The position numbers were made by a program, and so were the translations under genes. Below the pieces are notes generated by a model. It saw nothing but the letters and a program-made list of their open reading frames with translations. It did not search any database and was not told where the DNA came from. Below, piece after piece: positions 7,064 through 16,037 of a stretch of DNA of 64,000 bases (position 1 is its first letter; each line of letters begins with the position of its first letter). This DNA is from Staphylococcus equorum (GTDB lineage: Bacteria; Bacillota; Bacilli; Staphylococcales; Staphylococcaceae): contig NZ_CP118982.1 in the NCBI RefSeq assembly GCF_029024965.1, positions 2,356,001 to 2,420,000 on the forward strand, given 5' to 3'.

Positions 7064-8026
7064 TTATTCACTTTGTTGTTTCAATAATTTTTGATAAAAG
7101 TAATTGGCTACTACGATATCAACGATGGCTACGCCTACGGATTTGAAAATTGTAATTTCATCTTCTGATAGTCTGCCTTCTAATTTTGCAGAAACAATGT
7201 TCCCGAGTTCTCCGTATAAACCATCTGCTTTAAATACACCTTCTGCTACCGGGTTGATTAAGTCTCCTGTTTCTTCCATGGCCGCTTCTACGGCTTCTAC
7301 AACAACCTTGTCTGCATCTGCAATGGCTTGAGATGGTAATTCTTGCATATCTGGTTTAAAGGAACCAACAGCATTTAAGTGAACGCCTGGTGCTAAACGC
7401 TTATGAAATACTGGTTCTGATGCATTGGTAGCAGTTACAATGAGATCCGCGTCTTCTATGGCCTCGTCTACGTTATCAAACACTGCTAAATCTAGATTTG
7501 GATATTCACTTTGTACTTCTTCAGCAAAGGTCACAGCTTTTTCATACGTGCGATTGTAAAACTGTATACGATCAATCTGCCTTACAGCAAGGACTGCTTT
7601 AATAAGACCTTCCGCTTGATCTCCTGTGCCTATGACGCATAATATTTTAGCGTCTTCACGTGCAAGGTATTTCGTTGCCACACCTGATATCGCACCTGTA
7701 CGTATCTTCGTTAAATAAGAGCCTTCGAGTACTGCTAGTGTTTCACCCGTTTCATAATCAGATAAAATAACAGATCCCACGATGGTTTTCTTACCGACTT
7801 TAGTATTATTTGTTGCCACGGTCACTGTCTTCAGTCCGACAATCTTCAATTCATCTGACAATGCCGGCATCACGAGATAACGGTTATCCTCGTTAAAAGG
7901 TAACGAATAGCGCAAAGGTGTATCAGTCTTGCCCTCTGAATATGCACGTAAAGATTCCGCTACTGCTTCAACAATTTCTGACATATCTAATAATTGTGCT
8001 TGTTCTTGTGCGCTTATAAAAAGCAT
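7064..8026 (-). CDS. Ornithine cyclodeaminase / mu-crystallin family dehydrogenase
   Basis: A 320-aa NAD(P)-dependent enzyme. The N-terminal part carries the dimerisation/substrate region (YLVMPAL, GLKTVTV, SYLTKIRTGAISGVATKYLA), and a Rossmann fold follows with IGTGDQAEG near residue 133. Family members deaminate ornithine to proline, reduce imino acids, or act as alanine dehydrogenase; the sequence alone does not decide. Length is typical. The ATG follows AGAGGTG. It lies 9 bases downstream of a small membrane-protein gene on the same strand, so the two probably form an operon, with a strong terminator directly after this gene. Confidence 0.85.
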   Translation of the reverse strand: MLFISAQEQAQLLDMSEIVEAVAESLRAYSEGKTDTPLRYSLPFNEDNRYLVMPALSDELKIVGLKTVTVATNNTKVGKKTIVGSVILSDYETGETLAVLEGSYLTKIRTGAISGVATKYLAREDAKILCVIGTGDQAEGLIKAVLAVRQIDRIQFYNRTYEKAVTFAEEVQSEYPNLDLAVFDNVDEAIEDADLIVTATNASEPVFHKRLAPGVHLNAVGSFKPDMQELPSQAIADADKVVVEAVEAAMEETGDLINPVAEGVFKADGLYGELGNIVSAKLEGRLSEDEITIFKSVGVAIVDIVVANYFYQKLLKQQSE

Positions 8027-8035
8027 AAAACACCT

Positions 8036-8455
8036 CTATTCTGTATCATTTGTTTCAAGAATGTCGGTTTTCTTTTCAAATTTATTCTCAAATAGTATTA
8101 AGAATCCAAATAAAATGACGATTATCAATAATATAAGCCACGCCAAACTATTTTTTATAAATAAAAAGTCAAAAAAGATTGCTGCCATCAGTACATAACC
8201 AATCATATCTTTAATGTATAAAATCCAATAGTCAGCTTTCACACTAATAAACGTGTTTATATTGTTATCTTGTGTTTGTATATCATATAAAGTCACTTTC
8301 AATCTACGAATGACAATAAAAATCAATATTAAAATCATAACTGCAGTGAGCATTTTATTATACAAACTATTTTCTAGTATTTCCGACATTGCAAGACAAG
8401 CAATGGTAAAAATAATAGATACCCAACTTGTATCATTTGCGTCTGGACCTTTCAT
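8036..8455 (-). CDS. Small integral membrane protein of unknown function
   Basis: A 139-aa protein with four predicted membrane segments, near residues 11-28, 33-50, 80-100 and 103-122, and a charged C-terminus (ENKFEKKTDILETNDTE). No family was recognised. The start has GAGGGTGA a few bases upstream. It is immediately upstream of the OCD-family gene, suggesting a shared transcript; a role in amino-acid movement is possible but only a guess from context. Confidence 0.7.
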   Translation of the reverse strand: MKGPDANDTSWVSIIFTIACLAMSEILENSLYNKMLTAVMILILIFIVIRRLKVTLYDIQTQDNNINTFISVKADYWILYIKDMIGYVLMAAIFFDFLFIKNSLAWLILLIIVILFGFLILFENKFEKKTDILETNDTE

Positions 8456-8562
8456 CAGTAATTCACCCTCAAGTCATCAATATATTAAGTTATCTATAAC
8501 ATAACATATTTTTATTGAAAATTATCACTGAATTAAGATTAAATATTTTTTATATTTTTTGT

Positions 8563-9339
8563 TTATTGAACAGTATAACCACCATCTATTAAAACAGCCT
8601 GCCCGGTGACACTTTTAGCGCTGTCGCTACACAAGAATAATGCATATTCTGCGATATCTTTAATATCTAATAAACGTTTTTGTGGAATCAACGGATATAA
8701 TACGTCTTCTAACACTTGCTCTACCTCGACGCCTCTATCTTTAGCTAAATCTGCCATTTGATTACGTACGAGTGGGGTATCTATGTAGCCAGGACAAATC
8801 GCATTGACTGTAATGCCTTCCGACGCCGTTTCCAAAGCTGAGACTTTTGTTAAACCGATAATGCCATGTTTAGCGCTGTTATACGCTGCTTTTCCAGCAA
8901 AACCAATCACGCCATTAATTGAAGCCATATTTAAAATACGACCAAATTGTTGTTCTTTCATAATCGGCAATGCATATTTTGTACCAATAAAACTGCCAGT
9001 TAACATGATATCAATCATTTGTCTGAACTTGTCAGTTGGGAATGATTCGATACTTTCAACATGTTGTAAGCCTGCGTTATTAAATAAAATGTCTAAACGA
9101 CCATACTTTGCTACAGTTACATCTATCATATTCTTAACTGCCGCTTCATCAGTGACATCCACTTGAACTGGCATGCAATCGTAACCTTGGTCTTTCAAAT
9201 CATGTGTTTCCTGAGCTAATTTTTCATTGTTTAAATCAGCTAACACGACTTTAGCGCCATTTTCTAAAAATACTCTAGCAATCCCTAAACCGATGCCACT
9301 TGCTGCACCTGTAATAATGACTACTTTATCTTTGACCAT
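8563..9339 (-). CDS. hbdH: 3-hydroxybutyrate dehydrogenase (SDR family)
   Basis: A 258-aa short-chain dehydrogenase. Motifs are TGAASGIG (NAD binding, near residue 10), NNAG, the catalytic Ser of MASING, the YNSAK Tyr/Lys pair, and the PGYIDTPLV and GQAVLIDGGY segments usual in D-3-hydroxybutyrate dehydrogenases. It oxidises 3-hydroxybutyrate to acetoacetate. ATG 9339 is preferred because AGGTGG lies 5 bases upstream; a GTG at 9348, directly abutting the scoB stop, would add three residues. It is the third gene of the scoA-scoB-hbdH operon, whose first two products activate acetoacetate. A related SDR activity cannot be excluded, but context favours this one. Confidence 0.87.
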   Translation of the reverse strand: MVKDKVVIITGAASGIGLGIARVFLENGAKVVLADLNNEKLAQETHDLKDQGYDCMPVQVDVTDEAAVKNMIDVTVAKYGRLDILFNNAGLQHVESIESFPTDKFRQMIDIMLTGSFIGTKYALPIMKEQQFGRILNMASINGVIGFAGKAAYNSAKHGIIGLTKVSALETASEGITVNAICPGYIDTPLVRNQMADLAKDRGVEVEQVLEDVLYPLIPQKRLLDIKDIAEYALFLCSDSAKSVTGQAVLIDGGYTVQ

Positions 9340-9348
9340 TCTACCCAC

Positions 9349-9996
9349 CTACTTCAAATGATTTTCAAATTGCGCTTCTGTATTGGCTTCAACTTCTTCC
9401 AAAGTGACACCATCTTGTAATTCAACAAGCTTCATCATTCCGTTTTCAAATTGAAATACTGCTAAATCTGTAATTAATGTGTTGACGACGCCAGCACCTG
9501 TGAGTGGTAATTCACATTGTGCTTTAATCTTCGACTCACCATGTTTATTCATGTGATCCATAATTACGACGACCTTTTGTGCGCCGACGACTAAATCCAT
9601 CGCGCCACCCATACCTTTGACTAATTTACCTGGAATCATGTAATTGGCTAAATCTCCTGTTTGTGAGACTTCCATGCCCCCAAGGATTGCTAAGTCGATA
9701 TGTCCGCCACGAATCATAGCGAAGGATTCCGCATTATCAAAATACGACGCACCTTTCGCAGCAGTCACCGTTTCTTTACCTGCATTGATTAAGTCTGGAT
9801 CCACTTCGACGTCTGTTGGATAAGGTCCGATACCTAGCAAACCATTTTCAGATTGGAAAAAGACATTCTCTACATGGTCATTAATTTCATTGGCCACAAG
9901 TGTAGGCATACCGATACCTAAATTAATTACCATATCGCTTTTAATCTCTTGTGCAGCACGTTGAATAATCTTCTTACGTTGTAATTGTTTATCCAT
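9349..9996 (-). CDS. scoB: 3-oxoacid CoA-transferase subunit B
   Basis: The 215-aa beta subunit of a class I CoA-transferase that moves CoA from succinyl-CoA (or acyl-CoA) to acetoacetate. The catalytic Glu is in FQSENGLLG near residue 51; GIGMPTLVAN near the N-terminus and GGHIDLAILGGMEV are family signatures. It overlaps scoA by 8 bases, implying translational coupling of the two subunits, and directly abuts the dehydrogenase gene. The set would convert 3-hydroxybutyrate to acetoacetate and then acetoacetyl-CoA for thiolysis. No thiolase gene is in the window. Confidence 0.92.
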   Translation of the reverse strand: MDKQLQRKKIIQRAAQEIKSDMVINLGIGMPTLVANEINDHVENVFFQSENGLLGIGPYPTDVEVDPDLINAGKETVTAAKGASYFDNAESFAMIRGGHIDLAILGGMEVSQTGDLANYMIPGKLVKGMGGAMDLVVGAQKVVVIMDHMNKHGESKIKAQCELPLTGAGVVNTLITDLAVFQFENGMMKLVELQDGVTLEEVEANTEAQFENHLK

Positions 9997-10693
9997 GATT
10001 AGACTCCTTCACTGTGCGTTTCTCAATGCGTTTTTCAAAATGCTCTCCTAAATAAATATAGTCTACGTAAACGCCTGACATATGTACTTCATCCGGATCA
10101 ATTTCTCCAATTTCAACTAATTCTTCAACTTCAACGACAGTCGTTGTGGCAGCCATCGCACATAAGGGATTAAAATTACGTGCAGTTTTTTCAAAAACTA
10201 AGTTGCCAAAGGTATCTGCTTTTTGCGCTTTTACAATACCAAAATCACCTTTAATCGCACGTTCCATGACATACGTTTCACCATCAAATTCACGCGTTTC
10301 TTTACCTTCAGCGATTAACGTACCTACACCTGTTTTCGTATAAAAAGCAGGTATACCTGCGCCACCTGAGCGTAATTTCTCAGCTAATGTACCTTGTGGT
10401 GTTAATTCTACATCTAATTCACCATTAATTAATTGTTGTTCAAATATTTTATTTTCACCCACGTAGGAACTAATCATTTTATCAATTTGTTTGTTCTCTA
10501 ATAAACGGCCTAAGCCAAAATCATCTACACCACAGTTATTACTTACTACTGTTAAAGCTTTTGTACCCTTCGTACGGATTGCTTCGATAGCATGTTCTGG
10601 TATGCCACATAACCCAAAGCCACCAGCAAGTACAATCATGCCATCCTCTAGTCCATCGAATGCTGTATGTATATCATTAATTACTTTCGACAT
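9989..10693 (-). CDS. scoA: 3-oxoacid CoA-transferase subunit A
   Basis: The 234-aa alpha subunit of the same CoA-transferase. It has the CoA-binding signature GGFGLCGIP near residues 24-32, NNCGVDDFGLG, and the GAGIPAFYT segment. Length fits ScoA/AtoD. The start follows GAGG with an A/T spacer. It is first in a three-gene operon with scoB and hbdH. A TATAAT on the minus strand at 10743-10748 is a likely -10 box. Confidence 0.92.
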   Translation of the reverse strand: MSKVINDIHTAFDGLEDGMIVLAGGFGLCGIPEHAIEAIRTKGTKALTVVSNNCGVDDFGLGRLLENKQIDKMISSYVGENKIFEQQLINGELDVELTPQGTLAEKLRSGGAGIPAFYTKTGVGTLIAEGKETREFDGETYVMERAIKGDFGIVKAQKADTFGNLVFEKTARNFNPLCAMAATTTVVEVEELVEIGEIDPDEVHMSGVYVDYIYLGEHFEKRIEKRTVKESNHG

Positions 10694-10742
10694 AAATAAA
10701 CCTCATTTCTATCTATTGTTTTAACACCTAGTACTAAAAACG

Positions 10743-10768
10743 ATTATACTTGAAACTTCTAGTGAAGT
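10743..10768 (-). promoter_or_regulatory. Promoter region of scoA with a small dyad
   Basis: Minus-strand TATAAT lies at 10743-10748. Just upstream, ACTTC and GAAGT (10755-10768) are separated by 4 bases and sit where a -35 region should be. The dyad may be an operator for an unknown regulator; no canonical -35 is visible. Confidence 0.45.
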
Positions 10769-10828
10769 CTTTTATTTATGTTTGCGGTTACATTAATTGT
10801 TAATTTAAAGCTTATAGTATTATAAATC

Positions 10829-10860
10829 AAAAAAAGTTGTCAGCACGTCGGCTGACAACT
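10829..10860 (-). terminator. Terminator of the downstream GNAT gene
   Basis: AGTTGTCAGC at 10835-10844 pairs perfectly with GCTGACAACT at 10851-10860. A T run follows on the minus strand. Confidence 0.92.
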
Positions 10861-10881
10861 TTAAATCCCACATTTTTATTA

Positions 10882-11388
10882 TTATGCTATCTCAATCTGG
10901 AAACGGCGTATGACTGTACCATCATCCAACGTGGATGGTTCGATTTCTTCGCCACCGTTATGCTTAATTACTGCTACAGAAACTTCATTATCTTGATCAC
11001 AAGTAATTAAAGCTTCTTGAACACCAATTCTTGATAAGTAGTCTAAAGATTTCTTCAACAACTTGTTGCCAAAACCTTTGCCACGGTATTTTTTGCGAAT
11101 GCCGTAGCCAACATGGCCGCCGACTTTTTTCAGTCTATCGTTTAAGTTATGACGAATATTGGCAGCACCGATGATTTCATCATCATCTATTAAAAACAAT
11201 GTCGTATTATCTACAGTTTGATCGTGTGATTTGTTATCTGCTAATTCGTGAACTATTTCTTCAAAATTACTATATTTTGTAATATTTGTAATCTCGGGTA
11301 CTACCTTTTCATCATGATCAATCCATTCTCTCATATAATCACAATATAATGCTTCGTCACCCATTGTTAATTCTCTAAATTCAACCAT
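10882..11388 (-). CDS. GNAT-family N-acetyltransferase
   Basis: A 168-aa acetyltransferase with one GNAT fold. The acetyl-CoA pyrophosphate loop is RKKYRGKGFGNKLL near residue 98; the C-terminal VIKHNGGE matches a common GNAT subgroup of unknown substrate. The start at 11388 is chosen because AAGGAG lies 8 bases upstream; an in-frame ATG at 11421 overlaps the upstream gene and has no ribosome site. It is the second of two adjacent acetyltransferase genes, probably one transcript. Confidence 0.85.
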   Translation of the reverse strand: MVEFRELTMGDEALYCDYMREWIDHDEKVVPEITNITKYSNFEEIVHELADNKSHDQTVDNTTLFLIDDDEIIGAANIRHNLNDRLKKVGGHVGYGIRKKYRGKGFGNKLLKKSLDYLSRIGVQEALITCDQDNEVSVAVIKHNGGEEIEPSTLDDGTVIRRFQIEIA

Positions 11389-11413
11389 GTTGACACTCCT
11401 TCCTTTTAAGTTA

Positions 11414-11986
11414 TTACTCATCTATGATTTCGTTGTGTGTATTTAAATAGTACACATAATGATCTGTCCATTCGCCATTCTCAAATATGAAACCTTTACG
11501 CACACATTCAAATTGAAAGCCTACTTTTTCAATCAAACCGATTGAAGGCATATTATCTATATTGATATGTGCTTCAAGTCTGTGAAAATGCAGTGTATCT
11601 CGTGCTTGCTTAACTAATTCTGTCACTGCTTCATAAGCAAAGCCTTGATTCCAATACTGATTGTGAATAAAATAACCAATTTCAGCCCACTGAAAATTGT
11701 CGCGGCTCAAGTTCTTAATATCAAGCATGCCTAAATGATTCATCTCTTTATCAAAAATCCCAAAGATATATAAATCATCTGCTTCAATAGCTTGTTGTTG
11801 CCTTACAATAAGCGCTGCAAACCACGGTTCAGTCGATTCTGACATGTCTACTTGACCTTTATCATATTTAAATTGAGACGGCTTGCGGTTTACAAAACCA
11901 CGCAACCATGTTTCGTAATCATTTTCTTCCAACGGTCTAATGATAAGGCGTTGTGTAGTAAAATGCAACCCTAAATTTTTCGTCAT
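11414..11986 (-). CDS. RimJ/RimL-like GNAT acetyltransferase
   Basis: A 190-aa GNAT protein of the Acetyltransf_3 type. It shows TQRLIIRPLEENDYE at the N-terminus, EIGYFIHNQYWNQGFAYEAV with the CoA-binding turn near residues 117-119, and NMPSIGLIEKVGF, a hallmark of the RimL/RimJ subgroup that acetylates protein N-termini or small amines. The actual substrate is unknown. GAAGGGG precedes the ATG. It is followed 25 bases later by the second GNAT gene. Confidence 0.85.
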   Translation of the reverse strand: MTKNLGLHFTTQRLIIRPLEENDYETWLRGFVNRKPSQFKYDKGQVDMSESTEPWFAALIVRQQQAIEADDLYIFGIFDKEMNHLGMLDIKNLSRDNFQWAEIGYFIHNQYWNQGFAYEAVTELVKQARDTLHFHRLEAHINIDNMPSIGLIEKVGFQFECVRKGFIFENGEWTDHYVYYLNTHNEIIDE

Positions 11987-12057
11987 CTAAAATCCCCTTC
12001 ATACCGCCATCTGTTATCTAAACTATAACATTTTTCACCATGAAAGCGTATCTTTCA

Positions 12058-14952
12058 CTACGCTTTATACCTTAGTGCTTGTTCCGATATTAGCTCTATA
12101 GTGCGTTGTCTATTATTTTGATCATGATATTTGAAAAACATCGCACTTCTTCTTAAGTAAAACTTGCTCATTTTGAAGTTATTTTTTCTAACTTTAACAA
12201 CTTCTTTTACTAATGAAGTTACATCATAAGTTACAGGACCAAACCCATTTTGTACATAGTTGAAATAGCCAGGAGTATACACTGAATATGTATAGATTTC
12301 ATCAATATCAAATTGATAATAAATGATTGGTTTTCTTAAATAAGCAATATCAAATGCGATAGACGATACATCTGTTATTAACAAGTTAGTGTTGCTAATA
12401 ATATCTTTATAACTAAAGTGATTAGGGATGTTGATATATGTAATATGCTTAAAAAATTTCGAAAATCGGTCTTGCATTCTCGGATGTAAGCACAAATTAA
12501 TTTTATTGTTTTTATGTTTGGCTATTTGTTGAATCTTAGGATGAGTTAAAAATGCATAAATGGATTTATAAAAATGACTTGCTACGAATTGTTTATCACT
12601 TACTTCAAGTAGATGAGGTCTCCAAGTAGGCATGACGGTTATCACTTGCTCAGTACTTTTTTTATTGTGACTTAATAAATCGAACCTAGATAATCCTGAA
12701 AGTATCACTTCTTGTTCACTAAAACCGTATTTTTCTATAATTTCTCTTTTCTCTGCTTCAGCACTTGTAATAAAATAATCTATTGGTTTGTTCCGTTTAT
12801 GTAATAACGTAGATAAGTCATTTTGAATGACACCATGTTGTAAAAATATGAATTCAAAGTCTAAAAGCTCTCTGATAAATTTCCCATTGATGCCACCAAA
12901 CGGATTAAACAGATATGCTTCTGAGTGTGATGTAAAAAGTTTGTTTGTTTTAAACATGAGTATATGGTGTCTTTTACTATTAAATGCAACAATCTTATCT
13001 CCATATTTTTCACGTAACTTTACAAAGTCTGGGCTAGAAGGATAAATAAGAAAATATGCTTTAACGTCAGGTTTGTTTTTTACCACAAAATCAAATAATG
13101 CTTCTGCGTTATCACCTGCCTTATCTAATCTATCGACGAATAACCATACTTTGTCATTGCTTCTTTTTTTATTAATAATGCCTATAATTTTATATATAGC
13201 TGACTTTCTCGTTTTTTTATTTTTTAGTAAGCCAAGTATATTTTTCCATATAATAAACCGCTTCTTTTTGATATGGAGAATCTTCTTATTATCTTCAATT
13301 CTTAACGTTCTATTAGCATATTGTTTAAATGGAATCCTCGTATTACTAAAATTCGTATGCCTTGTTTTACTGACTTGGTTAATCTTTTCTAAGCTGCTAT
13401 GATTCACAAGATATTTTAATTCTATCTGCTTAATATCGTCATTTAAACTTATATCAAATCTGTAAAATTTATTATAACTGATGTTTTTATTCAAAAATTT
13501 TTGTGATGTTATTATCGATTCTTGAACAGGTCGAACAATTTCTTCTTTATTAATTATTGCTACTGGTATAACATCAATATTCATATTAATATTTGGTAAG
13601 CTATATCCGCATTTTAATAGTTTGTTTTTTTCATAAAGATATTCTGTCTTTAAATACATATCACTCACATTTTTAATAAAAATCTGGTTTGAATATATTT
13701 TATATTCTCCGTTTTCATGCTTTATATTTAAATTTGTCCCTTCATATTTCACTGATAAAATAGCGATTTGATACACAGCATTAATTTGCTTTAGATGCGC
13801 ATTAGAGATTACGTCATCATCCATTCGTTTAAGTAACTGAATGATTTGGTTTGTATATTTTTCTAGTTGTTTACTGTTCAGGGTTGAAAGCGTAATATTT
13901 TGATAACTTAATCTATATTGTAAATCATATAAAATCATCATTTGTACGTACTTAGGAATATTATTGTCACGGTTGTCATTGATTAAGTAATTATGAAATT
14001 TTTCGATGGTTGGACTATAAAACGTTGGGTTAGATAATGCTTTATCTATAGCTGATGATTCGTCTCTTCTTTTTCTATACCAATAACAACCTTGCGTGTA
14101 ACTCATTAAACCAATTTTAAAAGTTTGTTTAATGACATTGTAAACAAATTTAGCATCTTCACCATATTTTAATGAAGTATCAAAAGTTACACCTTTAATA
14201 GCTGACGTTCTAAAAAATACAGAAGCAACATTCATTTGAATATGATCATAATCTTGTTTTAAATCTACGACTTTATTTACTTTATTTTCATATTTAAAAT
14301 TTAAGGGATGTTCTCCAACAATATTGTCAAAAAACCTTAACCTTGTAGAAATAACATTAAGCGTAGGATTCATCTCAAAATAATTATATACATGCTTTAA
14401 AGTTGTAAGTCCCCATTTGTCATCCGAATCCAGAAAGTTTACATATTTACCTCTTACATACTTTAACCCTGTATTTCTAGCGATAGAAACCCCTTCATTT
14501 TGTTTACTTGTATAATAAATGTTATTAGGATATCTATTTCTATATTTAGTTAATATAGCCTCTGAATTATCCGTCGATCCATCATTCACAAGAATAATCT
14601 GTATATCCTCTAAATTCATATTTTGTTTAATAATACTTTCTAATGTTTCTTCAATGTATTGCTCTGTATTATATACAGGTATTACAATACTCATTTTAAA
14701 ATCATATCTTTCATATATAAGTTCATTTAAACTTATAATTTGAAAATCTTCAGTTTCAAATATAGCCAAGTCACTTAAATTTTTATATTTCAGTACGAGG
14801 TCAATACCATGACTGTTTTCAATATCAGCTTGTATCATAGATTTTATATGATAAGCTATAATAATTTTTTTATATTCATCTCTACAATGTGTTACGATTT
14901 CATCAACTTCATTCATTGATGAAAAACTACCATAAACCACTAATTTCTTCAT
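12058..14952 (-). CDS. GT2 glycosyltransferase - CDP-glycerol glycerophosphotransferase fusion (wall teichoic acid synthesis)
   Basis: A 964-aa two-enzyme protein. Residues 1-85 are a short unassigned N-terminal region. Residues 86-300 are a family 2 glycosyltransferase (KMSIVIPVYN, VNDGSTDNS, and DxD at FLDSDD near 174-176). Residues about 610-950 are a CDP-glycerol:poly(glycerophosphate) transferase domain (DKAGDNAEALF, FLQHGVIQNDLS, VMPTWRP, TDVSSIAFDIAYL). The middle is weakly conserved and Lys/Asn rich. The architecture suggests a polymerase adding sugar and glycerol-phosphate units to wall teichoic acid or a glycerol-phosphate capsule, acting at the inner membrane face. AGGAG precedes the ATG. 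It stands alone and is more AT-rich than its neighbours, so transfer is possible. Confidence 0.85.
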   Translation of the reverse strand: MKKLVVYGSFSSMNEVDEIVTHCRDEYKKIIIAYHIKSMIQADIENSHGIDLVLKYKNLSDLAIFETEDFQIISLNELIYERYDFKMSIVIPVYNTEQYIEETLESIIKQNMNLEDIQIILVNDGSTDNSEAILTKYRNRYPNNIYYTSKQNEGVSIARNTGLKYVRGKYVNFLDSDDKWGLTTLKHVYNYFEMNPTLNVISTRLRFFDNIVGEHPLNFKYENKVNKVVDLKQDYDHIQMNVASVFFRTSAIKGVTFDTSLKYGEDAKFVYNVIKQTFKIGLMSYTQGCYWYRKRRDESSAIDKALSNPTFYSPTIEKFHNYLINDNRDNNIPKYVQMMILYDLQYRLSYQNITLSTLNSKQLEKYTNQIIQLLKRMDDDVISNAHLKQINAVYQIAILSVKYEGTNLNIKHENGEYKIYSNQIFIKNVSDMYLKTEYLYEKNKLLKCGYSLPNINMNIDVIPVAIINKEEIVRPVQESIITSQKFLNKNISYNKFYRFDISLNDDIKQIELKYLVNHSSLEKINQVSKTRHTNFSNTRIPFKQYANRTLRIEDNKKILHIKKKRFIIWKNILGLLKNKKTRKSAIYKIIGIINKKRSNDKVWLFVDRLDKAGDNAEALFDFVVKNKPDVKAYFLIYPSSPDFVKLREKYGDKIVAFNSKRHHILMFKTNKLFTSHSEAYLFNPFGGINGKFIRELLDFEFIFLQHGVIQNDLSTLLHKRNKPIDYFITSAEAEKREIIEKYGFSEQEVILSGLSRFDLLSHNKKSTEQVITVMPTWRPHLLEVSDKQFVASHFYKSIYAFLTHPKIQQIAKHKNNKINLCLHPRMQDRFSKFFKHITYINIPNHFSYKDIISNTNLLITDVSSIAFDIAYLRKPIIYYQFDIDEIYTYSVYTPGYFNYVQNGFGPVTYDVTSLVKEVVKVRKNNFKMSKFYLRRSAMFFKYHDQNNRQRTIELISEQALRYKA

Positions 14953-15374
14953 ATTTTAGCCGCTCCTGAAAATTCGACAATTGCTCCAATGTTTGATAAA
15001 TGCACTTTAACAATTTATCATTAAGCAGAGCACAGTCTAATACAATATATTATAATTATATTAATAATAATATGTGTGGAGGTAAATATAAATTTATTAA
15101 TATTTTTGTCTAAAAATCGACTCATTAATGCTAAAAGTATAGTTTTATTAATTATATTGAGAGTGATTCTTAAAAATTAATATTTAAAAGTACTTTCTTG
15201 TTATTAGAAAGACCATTAATCCATAGTGTAAAAATACTATTTTATGGGTATATAAGTAAGTGAAAGCATTGGATGAATTATATTGTGCTTAGCCATTTAG
15301 AATTACCTCTAGTAAAAAACACATCTCTTAACTATAAGATGACATGGGTTTGGTATCTTAAGGAGGTTGTTACT
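14953..15374. other. Intergenic region between divergent genes
   Basis: About 420 very AT-rich bases upstream of both the teichoic-acid-type gene and the small membrane protein. An open frame runs in from 15273 in phase with the membrane protein, but its extra N-terminal part has no ribosome site. No other structure was recognised. Confidence 0.4.
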
Positions 15375-15818
15375 ATGACTCATAATAGATCTAAAAAATT
15401 ATTTTTGTTGTTTGGTGTACTGGCATGGTTATCAGTAATGATTTTATTCATTCTACCAATATTAGCGCCCTATCAAAATTTTATTGAATCTGATACTGGT
15501 TTGGCGCTCGGTTGGATTATTGTACTACTTGCCTTTATCACTCTATTTTATGTGGCTATTGTCATACTAGATATATATAGCCCTATCGCAACACAAGTAT
15601 TACAATTTGTACTGTTAACAGTAGTGATTATTTGTGCAGTACCGTCTATCACTGCGTTTATTCTGGCATCATTCGTTGTAGATATTAGTATAGTTGAAAT
15701 ATTTATTCCAATTGTACTTGTTATATTAGCAAGTATGCTTCATATCTTATGGTTCACAATTCCATTTATCCAAAATAAACAAACACGTAAACGTTTAAAG
15801 TCTAAAGCAGGACTTTAA
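15375..15818 (+). CDS. Four-helix membrane protein of unknown function
   Basis: A 147-aa protein made of four hydrophobic segments (near residues 8-28, 40-64, 72-100 and 103-127) with a basic tail (NKQTRKRLKSKAGL). No family recognised. The start at 15375 is fixed by a strong AAGGAGG 8 bases upstream; an in-frame ATG at 15273 would add 34 residues with no ribosome site. It stands alone and ends at a good terminator. Confidence 0.75.
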   Translation: MTHNRSKKLFLLFGVLAWLSVMILFILPILAPYQNFIESDTGLALGWIIVLLAFITLFYVAIVILDIYSPIATQVLQFVLLTVVIICAVPSITAFILASFVVDISIVEIFIPIVLVILASMLHILWFTIPFIQNKQTRKRLKSKAGL

Positions 15819-15856
15819 ACAACAGTGAAAACCCTGCTCATTTTCACATAATTATG

Positions 15857-15895
15857 TTTAATAGCCATGTTACTAAAAAGTAGCATGGCTATTTT
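15857..15895 (+). terminator. Terminator of the membrane-protein gene
   Basis: AATAGCCATG and CATGGCTATT form a stem across 15859-15891, with an inner TACT/AGTA extension. A TTTTAGTT tail follows on the plus strand. Confidence 0.85.
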
Positions 15896-15928
15896 AGTTA
15901 TTCACTATTTCTTCCCTTTTCTGGTCAT

Positions 15929-15981
15929 AAAAAAACGGGAGTGAAAAAGAAATCAAAATTTGATTTCATCTTCCAACTCCC
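15929..15981 (-). terminator. Long hairpin terminator of kbl
   Basis: On the minus strand GGGAGT (15981-15976) pairs with ACTCCC (15942-15937) and is followed by a run of seven T. Inside, AAATCAAA/TTTGATTT forms a second stem. The layout resembles the GGGAGTGGGAC-type intergenic hairpins that are repeated many times in staphylococcal genomes. Confidence 0.75.
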
Positions 15982-15988
15982 ATAATGG

Positions 15989-16024
15989 TTGAGTCTGAAA
16001 CAGGTGTTGATACGTCAGACTCAA
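15989..16024. repeat. 10-bp inverted repeat after kbl
   Basis: TTGAGTCTGA at 15989-15998 pairs with TCAGACTCAA at 16015-16024. It is a stable hairpin just after the kbl stop codon without a T run; it may be a 3'-end stabiliser ahead of the terminator. Confidence 0.65.
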
Positions 16025-16037
16025 GTTTAAATCCTTA

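Noticed and set aside
12058-14952. Prophage or genomic island around the teichoic-acid-type gene
   Set aside because: No integrase, attachment-site repeats or tRNA junction; only base composition differs.
15273-15374. 34-residue N-terminal extension of the small membrane protein
   Set aside because: No ribosome site precedes ATG 15273, while AAGGAGG sits correctly before ATG 15375.
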